Assembly (NCBI RefSeq): GCF_051020985.1 | Contig: NC_135010.1 | Coordinates: 122,001 to 186,000 of the forward strand | Length of the DNA: 64,000 nucleotides | From: Nomia melanderi | Taxonomy: Eukaryota > Arthropoda > Insecta > Hymenoptera > Halictidae | Direction of reading: 5' to 3' | Position numbers and translations under genes: made by a program | Notes under the pieces: model-generated | Told to the model about the DNA's origin: nothing | Databases searched by the model: none | Seen by the model: only the letters and a program-made list of their open reading frames with translations | Part shown: one piece after another, positions 13,701 through 28,700 of the stretch | How positions within the stretch are numbered: the first letter of the stretch is position 1 | Layout: every line of letters starts with the position of its first letter

Positions 13701-16700
13701 AAGGTGGTCTAACAAAGTATTAATATTAAATAATACTGTATATATGAAGCGTTCGAATACTTTTGTAACGTATTAACTGTGCGTCTTTATAATAAATGTA
13801 TTATAACTACTGCATAAGTTGTTGAATCATTTTCAAATTTTTCTGACATGATCTTCAAATTTCCCTCCTACTATACACCCCACATTGTCTTAAACAGGTT
13901 CCTTTGACATATACAGTGGCGGATATGTACTTACGAACATTCTCTGCGGATGAATTTCTACTGTTATTAATAATATTGCGGAAGAGTAGAAATTAATTAT
14001 AATTGTAATTTTTTTATGGTATACATGTGTATTTGAAAAATGCAAGGTAACGTTCAATTAACTTAAACGTTAAAAAAGATAACATAACAATAATAATTCT
14101 CGTATTTCTTCTTACGGACACATACTTATGAACATCATGCTTTCGATGGTTTAGTAGTCTTTTTAAGAGCGAAAATGATATTAAATATTATTTAAAATTA
14201 ATTAAATGTCAGTATTTTGTCATCTTGCCATGTGCTTTAATGATTAATTGCTGTACATTGTCTTGGCATACATTTTATTAAGCGAATGCATCGGTCAATA
14301 GGAATAGATTACTATGAATTCTCTATTGCAGTGTATAATTTATTGATATTTTTTTTTAAATTTTATTTCTGTATCTACATCAATCCAGAGCATTTTAATA
14401 GGATTTAAATGTGGACTTAGTGCCGGCCATTTCAATACAGTAATTTCTTTTTCGCCTACACTGTGTGTGGCAATTTCCGCCATATGCTTTGTATCGTTAT
14501 CAGCCTGATAAATTCAATCTACAGGCATTTTTTCTTCAGTAAACGACAAAAGAACATTTTTAACAATGTCTCAATAAACAAAACGGTTCATTTTGTCTTA
14601 ACTGTGATGTATAGTATAGTTTTCTTGGCCAATACGACGTTCTATGTAAATTTTGCCATCAGATCCAAAAAGATTGAATTTACTTTCGCCAGTAAATATA
14701 ATTTTTGACCCCTGGTCTTCTGTCCAGTTGAGGTGATCTTGCACGTTGATTCTTTTCCGAAATTCTACTAAACGTCGAACAGTTCGCACACTAATTTCGT
14801 TCTCCAGATGTGGCAATATTTCACCATGAATATTGTGGGATAATAATGTGGTTGATAAATACTTCTTACCGTATTACAAATGCTAACCGTCTTGGTCTTT
14901 AACCGGATTCAACTAATGTTCGACTTTGACTGCCTGGCGATCGAGGATTTAAGCACCGTTGCGCTCATCCCCTACGTTTAAGAGCGCGTCAACAATTATG
15001 CGAATCCACTTCCGCATGTGCGTTCCAATTTCTATGCCCGACACCACAATATCAACCGCCGTTTTAAAACGGTTGCTTTCAGAAAGGCAAATCATGGATG
15101 AAACGGTGTGTTCTATTATTAGTTTTACGGGGTTTCGGTTTACGGGGAATATTTTCTGAAGTTTGATGAGTATTAATATGTTGTATGGCCTTATGACAAG
15201 CTTCAATAAATATACCCAATTGTAAGAAAATACTCCGATACGTCAGTCCTTGGTTTTTAAGGAGGCGTCAAACGGATGCCAAACTTGGCGTTGTTGCTCA
15301 GACGTAATATTTTTTCTCTTACTCATGATCAACACGTTTGATTCTGGCGTATGCACTGTCTAAACATCCAGAAACAACGAGAAATAAATATGAAGTCGAA
15401 ACTGTCTAATATGTGAAACAAATGAGTGTCACGAGTGAATGTTATTAGTGTTCGTAAGTACATGTCCGAAACAATGTCACGGAATTCAAAGTAACCATTT
15501 TCTACAACCTATAATATCAAAGTTATTCGAGTGGTATAAAAGAGAATAGTCGAAAATATCTCAAACATAAAAGAAATATAAACTAAGTGGTACAAAATGC
15601 TAATATCATTTTACAGATAATGAAACCATAATTATTCACATGTTCGTAAGTGTACGCCCTCCACTGTATATTTCGTTCATTAAGAATTGCAAATGTAAGC
15701 GTTCGAATAATAGATTATAGCATTCTACGACTTGTTGTTCAAGCGGCCTTAAAAGTAACTCGTTTAGACATTATAGTATCTGCGTTTATATGCACGTACA
15801 TCTATTCTTCCAATAAAAATAGCTTCTTCCGGTTACAGATAATTCTTTAGAAGAAACAAATTATTCTACGATTGCATTCACAAACTACCAAACCGAAAGT
15901 TTGTCCTACCGAAATAGTTGAATAAATAAACTTTCAACCTTCTACCAGCAAAAGTGAGTGTATTTAGAATACTTTTCTTCAGTTCGTTCCACTGACTGGA
16001 TGTTTCAAAGAAACTTCGAAATCTCACTTTGAATAGAAAAAGATCTTACAATTTTGGCTTCATAATGTGAGAAATAGTCACAAAATGAATAAAGATAATG
16101 TTACTGTACTTGTCTGTGCAGATGTAACAAGACGTCACCAATTTCCAGTGCTAATACTTCACAGAAGTAAGAATCGTCGATATTTCAGAAATATTGATAT
16201 GAGTGGTTTTTTAATTATTTACAAGGCTCCGTATTAAAGGCTTAGCCGAAGAATGCTATTTTCATAAGACGGTATGGGAAGTATTTCGAATAATTAGCCT
16301 ATAAATTCAGGGGAAAGAAACTGAAAAAACGGACAATGATAAAAGAGAACTGTTTTTAATAGGTAATTGTACCTGTCTTTGCAGTTACGAAATTACAACT
16401 ATAAGTTACAACTTATATTTTTTAATATAGAGTGAAGATAATAGCCAATTTGACAGTATAAAAATATAGTTTCTTTTATTTGGAAGTATATAATTTACAT
16501 TTTATTCGTTTTCACCGTATTTTTTACAAATAGATTTGTCGATTGTACATTTCCCACACACGTACTTTTTACATTTTAGACAGATTTTGTTAGTCTTATT
16601 GCTTGTGCAATATGTTATTTGGCATGGTTTCCATTCGCGTGAACCTGTACTTGTATTTGTGACGGGTGTTGCTTGATTTTCTTTGCCTAACTCTAGTTCT

Positions 16701-19700
16701 TTTTGATATTCAATGGCAAGTTCTTCTGCCAATTTAAATAAAAACTCCTGCCTCGAAATTTCTTCTCCCGTGAATTCTTTATATAAAATCCATGCATTTA
16801 TCCCGGTTAAATCTAAGATATTGAAAAATACCTGTAAAGGCCATCTCCGACATTTAGATTTTACCGATTTTTCCGAGGTCGATAGGCAAGCGAGAACTGT
16901 AAACACTTAGAAGTACTGTAAAGCAGTTCCTGAAAGGCACTTTTTGGCTAAATACTATTACAAATTACTATTACAAAAAGATATAAATCGTTCTACCGGT
17001 CAAATGACTGGTCGTGGTAGGTAAGACAGACTACAAGTTTTTCTCAGAAAATAAACAATAAAAAAAAGTGTAAATATTGAAAAATGATTTATGCATATAT
17101 TTTTGGAAAAGTCGTGAAGTATAAACGCGATTCAATTACGTTGTCTAGAGGAAATTCTAATCGAAATTTTAAAAACAGTCATTTGACTGCTCGTGGTAGG
17201 AATACTGTTAAAATCATGCATCTTCCACCTAACGTTATATTTCTCGTACAACCAATGGATCCAGAAGCAATCAAATGTATCCAATAATGATGCTGAAAAT
17301 ATTTTCGGCGAAAAATAATACTATCTTCTCACAACAACACAGGTGAAAAAGTGATTCTTTTTATATGCAATGTAATGTAATATGCGAGATCAGGTTACAC
17401 TGAGCTCATAATAAGCTTGAGACAGTGAGTGGTGGGAGAAGAATTAACCTGAGTCGTTAAAAGAGTGACCCAAAAAATTGCCCGCTTTGGAAACTTCGAT
17501 TTCGAAATCGATTTTTGTGCTAAATATTACCTTACGATCGGCCATTAATCGTCGCAAATGTTTAACTTGAATTGACAATCAGTTTGCGAGATATAGGTTG
17601 ACAAAAACGTTAAAATTCATGAACGCGTTAACTCACAGTTTTCGTTGTACTAACGTTTATATCACTCTGATAATTAAAAAAAACTATTTTCAAAGGATTT
17701 CCCATGTGTTAAAAGCAGATTTGAACTTAAATTTCCAACACCGAGAGCATTCCATTCAATATAACAATGGCATATTTAAAAAATACTTTTACTACGGTAT
17801 TAACCTTTTCGTTACGGCGGGCACGGCGCGGAATCTTTTCCGTAGAACGAAGCGCTGTGCCAAAGGTGTGAACATTGCGCGCGCGAAGACCTCAGCATTC
17901 GGGGCCAAGTCTTTTGTCTCATAAATTAATTAAAAACATAATATTCAATAACTTTTTAACAATAATATTTTATACGAAATTTTTCAAAACACAAAAAAAG
18001 AGCGATAACACTTGTCTTAATTTGTGGCTCAACTTTTATGGCCGGTGATTATAGTCACCCGTGGTGGCGAAAGGATTAAGATCTCTTATCGGACTTAATT
18101 AATCAAGCATTTTTTACTGAAATCCTACATCCTGTACAATATAAAGTGGTTGTTCTGTGTACGGTGTTTTATTGAAACTTATGAATCAAAGAAATCCTCT
18201 CTTTTGATGTCCTACATAATAGCGATGTCTGTGTTTACTGCCCATACGGCATCCTTTTCAGCTAAGAATTTATCATTTATGAGTGTGTAATTTATGGTGA
18301 ATTGTATTTGGAATTGATATCAAATTTCCAATATTCTCAAAGTCAAGTGTAAATTGGTTGTAACAATTGTTTTCATTTTTATGAATAGACAGATCAGGTA
18401 TATTAGTAAAATATACTTAACCCTTTGCACTCCGCTGTCCCCTCTCAGCGGACATTAAAGTTTATTAGTGATTACGGGGAATTAAGTTATTTCAGCGCAA
18501 CTTTTTGAGACATACATGTTTCTCTGAAGTTTTCTCTTGAAATGGCACAAGAAATCAAATCAAAATATAGTAAAATTACTGAGATATATAAAAAAAATGT
18601 CAGCGGGTTTTGTGTCAGAAGAGAACGTGAGAAGCGTGTTCACGACGGTCCGAGCACTTCTCGGCGCCACTTGAAAAGGGCGATAAGGAGAGTTTGTAGA
18701 AGAAAGGTCGGTATGCGTGCATACCTTGCACTGTATAGTGAGATTTATAAATATAAACAAACAAATTTAAAACTGTACAAAATTATAAAAAATAAAATAT
18801 TGATTTTTTTGCAAATATACATTCCTTGATGTCAACCAATTCATTTAAGTCCAATATCATTATAATACGTTACTTGGTTCCAAAACTACACTAAATGATA
18901 CGCGGGTCCGTAAATGCACGTTTCTGCCGCAAAGGCGCGCTGAGTAACTGGTAGCCAACGTCCAGAATGGTTCGGAGTGCAAAGGGTTAAAATGAGATAT
19001 CGATATGCATGATTTTCAAGGTAATTTTTGGTAGAATAGAGCCAAATTTTCATTTGTTTACGTTAGAAGTTTGACACAATTTATTAGTAACGGTCAGTAT
19101 ATTAGTAGAAATACTGTTTTCACGGTAAAACTCACAATTTTTACGCCGCTTTCTTTGCACCTCAGGTAAATAGTTGAACGCATTATGTAATTCGATCAGT
19201 TAAAGAAGGAGATGACAATAATACAATATAATAGTTAAAAAAAGAAGATAATTTTAAAAGTTGTTCTATAGGAAATTGATTTGTGAAGAATTTATGATAT
19301 CATTTATTTATAGAAAACACTTAATTCTACCCTCGACTACGATGCATTAAAAATTATAAAAAAAAACAGTTCATTGTTGTCGAAAGAAATGTTTCAATTC
19401 AAAGCAATTACTTCGTAAGTAAATATGTATCTTTAGCTACATTATTTTATTTGCAAGAATAAAGTGGTGCATAGCGATCCCGAGCATAACAATGTATAGT
19501 ACATCTATATTTTATCAATCAGAATAAATATCTCACACAAATCGTGCAAAATCATTATTACAACCATTAATTATTAAAATCAGATATTACTTTATATTCA
19601 GATACACATTTTAAATTTCCAGAATTCTTTTTATAATATACTACGCTATAAATATGTCAAATCGCAGCTTTATACAAATTATAAATTTCTTTTATATGTA

Positions 19701-22700
19701 AATTTCAAAAATTTAAGTTCAGATTTATTTTTGACAAATGGTTAGTCTTTTAGAAACAGTTTTTTAAACTATCGGAATAACATAAACGTTCGTACAATGC
19801 CAACTATACGTTGATATTTGACTGAATGTTGACATCCTATATCTCAGAAACTGTAAACTCAAGTTAAAAATTTGTGGTGATTAATATCACGCCATAAGAT
19901 AATATTTGGCACAAATATTGGTTCCAAAATTTAGTGTCCCAAAACGGGTGACAAAAAGGGTGTTTTTGAAGGTTTTATAGAACGTAAGATAAATATTAAA
20001 TTATGTGAAACAGTTTCGATTTATTCTGAAGAAGAAATTTTTACTGATAATTCATCAAATGAAAAAAAAATATTAGTGAAAATAGGAGTGATGGAAGTGA
20101 TATTTCTCCGATTATGCATCATCGCCATGCGCGCCGCCACTCTGTTAGTGACTGAATCAAGTACCGATATATTTCATGTAGTGAAATATTAAGAACTCAA
20201 TAATAATTGAACCACTTTTATATGACAACGATGTTAAAATATTCCCAAACAATTACGAAGAATTGAATGATGTAATAAATCTATTATTTACTGGAAATGA
20301 CATTTTATCATTTATGGCACATGAGTCGAATAGACACCATTCAATAAAAATGAAGATGAATTCAAAACTTATTAAAAATGATTGAACAAAAAGGATATCA
20401 CATTATTAGCTCTAAGAAGAATGTTAGGATTAACGATATTACGGGAAAATGGTAAAAGACAATAAAGATGATTATTGGACAGAAGATGCATTATTTCTTT
20501 ACATTCAATACTTATGATCTCCAAGCTTAAACAGAAAGTCTGACAGTAGTATCCAGGGAACCGACGCACTATAGGATTTAAACAAATATATTCTTATTGA
20601 GATTGTATATTTATTGCATCTTTCCTCATTTCTTACTATTAGGATATATATTCGTGGTCTATCGACATAAAATAATCACTGAACTATGTTTTTTTAACAA
20701 CTTTTATAAATAAATAAGTATACTTAAAATCTTTATTTAAGTTATTTTAAAATTATTTAATATTCGACTTGAAATGAATTGAGATTATATGAGTAATTAC
20801 AGAACTGTATTACAAATATAACCTACAAAATGCAATGTGTAATATTGAATATACTTTTAGTTATAGATATCTCTGAAACTAACAATAAAACCGAATAGAG
20901 TTGTAATTAGAACTGAATAATAAATAATTAAAATGAATACATGTTGTTCTCAAAATTTTACAAACAGAAGAAACTTTTTATTTGATACAAATATATCTTT
21001 AATGAGGTATGTATATACATACATATAATATAGTGAATCACAAAGGTATTCGGACACTAAGGTATGCTTGACTTTAATCACCTATATATTTGTTAATTAT
21101 GAAAGAAATTAAACTTATTTCTTTCAATAGAGTATTTATTATACTTTACAAATATGTGCAACTTAATTGGCTAACTTGTAGTACAGTAATATTATATATT
21201 AAGTGAGATCATAGTAATTTTTCGCATTACAAAAATATTCAGATATTACGCATAATTAATACTATATAAACCAAAATTTAACTTTTCATACTTAGTAGCT
21301 TTTTGTTTTATCACATGATTTAATTTTAATCTTTTCAGCATACTAAATATAATTTTTCAAAATATTACATATTTGTTTGTTCCCATTCGTCTCGCAATCT
21401 CTGTTTCAATTCTTCTTTGTTCCTCATCGGTGTTGTCCTTATTCTTCTATTTAAATCATTACATAGATTCTCTATAGCAAGGGTGGCCAACCTTTTGCAT
21501 ACCATACGTCAATTTTTTTCACAGATGAGTTCAGATGCGCCATACAACTCTTCAACTTTCTTACGTTCACGGTTGGGGTTGGAAAAGTAGGGATAACAGT
21601 AGGTTTTACTTCGCTTAGGGAAGGATAAGGAATAACTCAATCTCGTAATTAAATTAATTAATTTATGCGAGTTCAAAATACACACGTTTATTGAAGCTCT
21701 TGAAAAGAATAAGTAGGCGCAAGAATGCAATATGCCCCACTTGTTATCATCCAATGCGCCACAGTTTGACCACTCCTGCTCTATAGAGTTAAGATCTGGG
21801 AATTGAGGAAGAGGGTGTGAGTTTTGGACAATCGTATAATAGATATTCTTGTACGATCCTTGTTTTATGCTTCGGACTGTTATTCTGGTGGAATTTGAAG
21901 CTTTTTTCCAATACCCATATTAATTGTATTTGATACTAAATTTTTTTTTTTAAATATGTAAATAATTGTTTCGGTCCATGATGTCTTCAACAAAAACACG
22001 TTTTTCTACTCATCTGCTCGATATATATTCCCAGATCATGAAATTCCCTTCGCCATGTATGAAAGTAGCTCGCAAATTTTTCGGATTTAAAGTTTTATTT
22101 CCCTTACGCCACACCATATGCTGTCCATTCGAACCAAATATATTGAATTTAGATTCGTCAACGAAAATGACGCTGCTACGCCATGATTCTTCCTTCGAAA
22201 TCACTTCTTCTGCGAAAGTTGAACGTTTCTTTTTATTTACTTCACTGATATACGATTTTTTTATTGCCACTCTCCCATTATAACCATTTTGTGTAAGCAG
22301 TCGTCGAATTGTTTATGCATTATACAGATTTCCCACTTTCTTCTCGAAATTCAGTTGTTAACGCAGAAGCATTTGATCGTGGGTTTTCTTCAATTTTTCT
22401 CTTTCATTCATTACTTTTAGCTGGCCACTTTGCGGAAGTCATTCAATTCAGTCTTTATTTTTAAATCTATTAACGATATCTGCCACCGTGCTTCTTTTAA
22501 GATTACGCATAGCAGCGATTTGCCGATACGATTTTCTTTTTTCGCGATTAAAAATTACTAAATGGCGAAGATTAAATGAAATGTTTTTACTTTTACGAGA
22601 CAAAGGCTACTCTCCGAAACAAACATTTCTTAGAACTATTCGCGCATTATTTGTAAACAAATTGAAAAAGAAATTAACTGTCCAACTATTTGTGTAACGC

Positions 22701-25700
22701 GAAAAATTACTATGACCTCATTTAATTTATAACATTACTGTACTACAACAAATTAGGTAATTCAGTTGTACATATTTGTAAAATACAATAAATGCCGTGT
22801 TGAAAGAAATAAGTTTGAGTGAACTTCTTTCAAAATTAACTACGATATAGAGGGTTAAAATTAAGCATACTGTAGTGTCCGAATGTTTTTGTGATTCATT
22901 GTATGTTAGTATGTACATATTTCAGAGCCTGGCATCATTTATGCATATTTCAAGAGATTCATTCAGAAAAGGTGAATTCACTTCATTAGATTTTCAGACT
23001 ACAGTTCCGAAAAACATCTCTCATCGATCGATGTGAAATTTTTGAGGTAATGAAGAAGAGGGAGAGAAGATCTTAAATATAAAATTTTAGCCTCGAGTAT
23101 TTATTAGTTTCTGAGATATTAGTGAAAAACTTTTCTGCCTATATAGAAATAGATAATAAAGTACTCATCGTTTAGTGGTCATACTTGGTAAATTCAAATT
23201 GGAAAGATACCCTCCTACTTCTACTCCTCTGTCTGTCGGACCACTCTATAATTGCCCAATATATTTTCCAATCTGCTATGATTATTAGTTTTATTCATTA
23301 CGGTTCTTTATGGATATCTCAGAAACTACAAGGGTTCCCAATTTTTTCAAGTTATTTTTTCTAATTTAAAATTTGGTAGATGTCAAAGCGAAGATATAGA
23401 TTCATTAAAAAAAAATTGTCGGATTCTGACTGAAAGGATTTTTGGCAATTATAAAATAAAAGTGTAAGCGGGCACTCTCACCCCGGAAAGAACCAACCCC
23501 ATTAATATCAATCTTTATTATTGAAGTAAAAATCGTTCCTGCATATTGTACAAAAAAGTACGAAATTATCGCGATTCTCTAGAACTACTGAAACACTTGT
23601 ACAGGAGACTATATATTTTTTATATAAGGCATGAAACATGTCTGTGCAAAAGATGATTTAAAACGTGCATTTCTATAAAATCGGTCAATTTTATGAAAAT
23701 CGGATTGACTGTCAGAATTTTGCCGTATTATTTATTAGTTGGTGACTATTGTATAATAACTTTTTGTCTCTTACGAATTACAATTTTTTTACTTTTATAA
23801 ATTATTAATTCTTATTATTAAATTTGATACAAATAATTTCTCTCTTTTTATAAGGTTTTATTTCCACTATTACACTTTCTATAAAAATAAAAAGTTCATT
23901 ATTAATTATGTACTGATACTAACAATGATTTGTCAATTCTTATTTATGATGTACAACCAGTAAAAGGACCACATTACTTATGAGACAACATAATAGAGAA
24001 TTAGTAATGCCCCTGTCTCGTATTAATATGGAAGACTAACAATAAGTAGTAAATAATATCTTGTTTATTAGTATTGTAGAATTTATGAAAATTTTAATCT
24101 GTAAGATTTTTTTTAAAATGAAGAGCCAAATAGTAATGTTTCAAAGCATCCTCGTTTCCTCAAGATCTATAATGAACCATTTTCAAGATATAGAAATTTG
24201 TATATTTTAAATAACAATCACTTTATATTTTGTGTTAAATGTGATCATTTTTCTATAGTCTTACAAAATTAACATTATGAAATAAAGAGTAAAAAATGCT
24301 AATGATGAATATGTTTTTAAATTTAGATTTAAATATGTGATGTCAGTTTTATATATCACAATATAACAAATACAATAATAAATATGTATATTAAATAAAT
24401 AAATATTGACAATTTGTGTTTCCGCCCTTTGCTTTTATTATAGCATTCACTCTTTCTGGCGTATAGTGCATACATTTAGTAATCATGTTTTGGATTTTGG
24501 GATGGTTGTTCCATACTTCAACAATTTTTTCTGTTAATTTTTTTTTAGTCACTGTAGTGATAGCTGATGCATATACAAGAGTTTTCAGTAAACTTCAGAC
24601 ATTTTTCATGGGATTCGTGTCTAGAGAATATAAACAAAAATTTTACTGCTCGGACAATAAACTCTCAATAATAGAACATTATGTATGCATCTTTAAAATC
24701 AAAACCAATACCAATTACATTTTACCTTTTACTTTCACGATTACCGCGGAAAACTACGAATGGCCCGAATTTGTTTACCCGGGTGTGTACTATGTTCACA
24801 TAAGATGATGACTTGCAAACGAGAAAAATGAATTTCTATAATTTTGAAAAAAATGTGTCAAACAGAAGTTCCTTAGCACTCAATAGAGATTGAATAACAT
24901 AATCAAAACATCAGAAAATTTTGTATAAGAAATTGATATTGCTTCAAGTTTTCTACATAAATTTATAGCGAATACCACAATAATATAAAAAAAAAAACAA
25001 GGGAAAACGAAATTCATGGCATAGGCTTGTTCATTAATTTCATTATTTAATGTCAAGGCTAATTTCAAACGAAGAAGAAACGGCTTCTACATATAATTTT
25101 ACGATTTTCTAAATGAAAAATTAAACTGTAGGTAATATAAAGTGTATGGGTGAAATTATATAAAATTATATGATTTTCACAAAATTATCATGTGTTGTAA
25201 AATGCACATTTTTAATAACCTTTTCCTTGGTAAAAATGTCGCACTTTTTCAGTTTCAAAGATAATCACAAAAAAAACTTTCGCTATTTTTACACTGAATT
25301 CTATATGCACAAATGTCTATATATATATAGACACTTTAGACACAAGTATCGTAATACTTATTTGTTCATAGAGTAACAAAATATACTAATAGATAAAAAA
25401 AATATACAATAATATTTTAAGAAATAGAGGTGACCATGGAATGTTTGAAACATCTCCAAATCAGATATATGAAACATAAATGTCATGTGTCATATGAAAT
25501 TATTTAATTTGATCTATTGAAAGTTCTCTTTTCTACTGATTTAAAGCTATGATTTGGTCCATCTACACACGATACTTCACGCAACAAATAATAAATTACG
25601 TTTATTATTTCTTCAAAGACAAAATTATAATCATAAATATAAATAAATCTTATTAAAAATATCACAGACTTTCAAGCATTTAAAGTTTTTCCACATGTAA

Positions 25701-28700
25701 TTCGAAATTATTGAAAATTGAATATTAGTTATGTACTCGAATAGGTAACCTTATAATATTACTCATAAGTTATAAAAACTACTCTGAGCCTACCCTTCTT
25801 TCTTTATATAAATGTTATACTTAAGTTCAAAGAAATTATTCTTTCATTTCTTATGGATGAGTATATAAATTATACATCATAATTTTATTTGACAATAAGT
25901 AACACCTTCTATGCCATAAGAAATTAAACAATTTTTCAGTGCTGTAAATGTTAACAAATGTCACCTTTACTGTAATTACAATAATTCTCAATTACCCTTC
26001 GGTTTTATTAATTTACAAAACATTTTTTACCCATATTTTTTATGTCAAATATGCGTGGAATGTTACTTATGTAAGTGGCATAGGAAGTATTAACTACTAA
26101 CGAATGTGTAACATTATTATTAATTAATTATTAATTCTTTAATGTTCGAAATATTAGTTTTCTACTCACAAAGGTTTCGGTGGATCGCTCGCAAGTAGGG
26201 TACCATCATTTCTTGCATTATTTCCTCCTGCATCTTCGAGGTCGTCATCGCTGTCACTTTCTACTGATAAAGCCTGCGAAAAAAATTGTTTATTTTTCAT
26301 AAATATTATTAAAATTAAAAAATGATGATGAACAATTTAAATAAATCAAAGACGAATTATTTTGAAATATTTAAAACTTCACAAATTTTCATATTTTTAT
26401 CAATGTAAAACTTATTGACCGTTAGCAATATGGTAAAATTTACCATACGTTTTTTGCGCATAAATTTCTATGAAATTTTCATAAACGATACAAGAAAGAA
26501 AAAAACTATAGGTGCCAACTCACCCGTTCTTTAAGAAGAATTAATGTGTAACTCGTAAAATATTGAGCATATGATTAGTAATATGTTTGATTGTATGTAT
26601 AAAGAATATAACAAAATTTATGGTCATTCGAAGTTCATCTACATCTGTGATCTGAATGTCTTGCACTGTTCCTATTACTGTTGGTTTGTTAAATTATATG
26701 AATACACTATCACATAAATATCCAAATACTATGAGACTCCTTTTTTTCATAGATAACAAATAACAAATTTCGTACAGCATTAAAAATGAAATTATAGTGA
26801 AAGAACAAAGGGAAAAAGTGATCAGCAAGTGCAGACATAAAGTATATTCACTACACTTTGCCAAATTACTTTTAGTTTTGAATATTGACATTATAAGAAG
26901 GCATTTTGAGATAATTCTATAATTGTATAATGTGGTAATATCCATGAGTAGGATAACCTTGCACAAACTGTAGGCTCGCTCTAGGCATTATGACGATCAT
27001 ATAGGAGTTAAATTTCAAAATCCTTGCATTGAACACAAATTACAGTTAATAACATTCTATTTAACCTTTACTGCCGGAGAAAGTTTTGACGGCACAATTA
27101 TAACTACCATACAATTGATACTGTTTAGTAGATCAGCAGCATCATCATCAATACATAAGTTTTATAATAAGATATAGAATAAAAAGAATATAATTAGGAT
27201 ACACGAAATTTAGGGAAGGAAAAAAAACAAGTATTCAGCAAATGTGGATTAAGAGATTCTCATTTTGTTAAAATCCGAATATCTCGATAGAATACAAACA
27301 ATGCCTTAGACTAATAGTTTTTATCGCTTATTACTAGATGGTTCTTAGTCTGATCAATTAATACTGAAAGATCAAGTAAGTGATAATAATACTTACTTGA
27401 TCGAGAATACTGGAAGACTGTGGCATCTGTTTGTTGTTCTGATCATTGCTGCTTGTAGGTTGAACGGAATTGGATGTAGATGATGCAGCAGGGCCCTTAT
27501 GCTGTCTGTTCGGCCTAGGCGGGGCCTCTGGGCCCTGTGACACACCAAGCTCGTTGAGTTGAGCGGCCAGCATGTCCAAGTCCTATCACCCACACACACA
27601 CACGCACAACCCCGTTAGTCACTGTTTCGAGATACCTCCAAAAATTGTTTAAAGCCACCATCTAATAGCCAAGCAGGACCAAAAGAGAAATAAAGTGGCA
27701 AAGAAGTTGTAAGACGTATTGTATTTAAGCAACCCCTGTAAAAGCTTTTATTCCTGTCAATACTTCAGACATTTTAAATTTATATAAAACTCCTTCAGTC
27801 AATTGACAATAAAAAATAAAACTATTTGTCGAACTTGATTTTACTTTTGTTACCAATTAGTCATGTTTATTCGATTATGCAAAAGGTTAGTCCCATTTGT
27901 CATTTGACGCATACACAATACTCATCGTAAATAATTTATTGTATTTGTGTACTATAACTATAAATTGGTAATTGCTCACTACTTCTGCCAGTTTGCCCTG
28001 AAGTAAAATAATAAATTCATTGATATAATTAACAAATAAGTCTGACATTGTATATATTATTTAATACTTTTGAAACTATTTTGAAACATCACGTATGATT
28101 TAATCCTCTTAGAATTTAATTCTTTTAGGAATTTATAAGATTGTTATGTATGATACTCTTATTAACACTCCTGATAGAAACACCAAATACTTCTAACAAT
28201 TCCGATATTAATTGCAAATATTAGAAATGTAAGATTCTGACAAGTATCAATTTCAAATTGTTATATAGTATGCGATAAATGTTTCAAATTCATTGCAATA
28301 CTATTATTACAGACGCATAGACTGTTTTCATCCATTTGTCTTCCCAAACGAATGTCTAGTTTAGCACTCACTCAAAGCTAATTAAATATTATTATACATA
28401 TTAATAAACATTATATTGTATAACTTTAGAATAATCGAGACTCCGTAGCAGTTTCTTCATTTTCTTTTTTCAACAAAGAATTGAATCAGGAAATAAAATA
28501 TTTACGTTTACATTCCAGATAACAGTATAATTTCTTATTTTTCCACACAAATTAATTCACTTTTGTAAACTGCAATATTTTTTACTATTAACTATGCCGT
28601 CAATAATATAAAGAACAAAAACTATAAAAATAAAACGTATACATTCGTGAATGTATAAAATAAAACTGTTTTAATATCTGTTCAAATATTTTATAATATG

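Larger units (their letters stand above)
10963..26169 (-). other. msn: msn intron (15.2 kb), transposon-rich
   Basis: Intron between exons 26170-26273 and 10904-10962. It contains Tc1-like copies at 11830-12290, 12892-13769, 13914-15666, 21034-22898 and 24405-24610, piggyBac-like remnants at 16502-16906 and 20030-20560, a pogo-like scrap at 17205-17290, TTAA-flanked MITEs at 17804 and 18421, and a hAT element at 21478. 10963-11829, 15667-16501, 18991-19790, 20581-21033, 22899-24404 and 24611-26169 show only AT-rich sequence, small repeat scraps and chance ORFs. Confidence 0.8.

Noticed and set aside
21509..21754. 81-codon minus-strand ORF
   Set aside because: Lies wholly inside the small hAT MITE; chance ORF.
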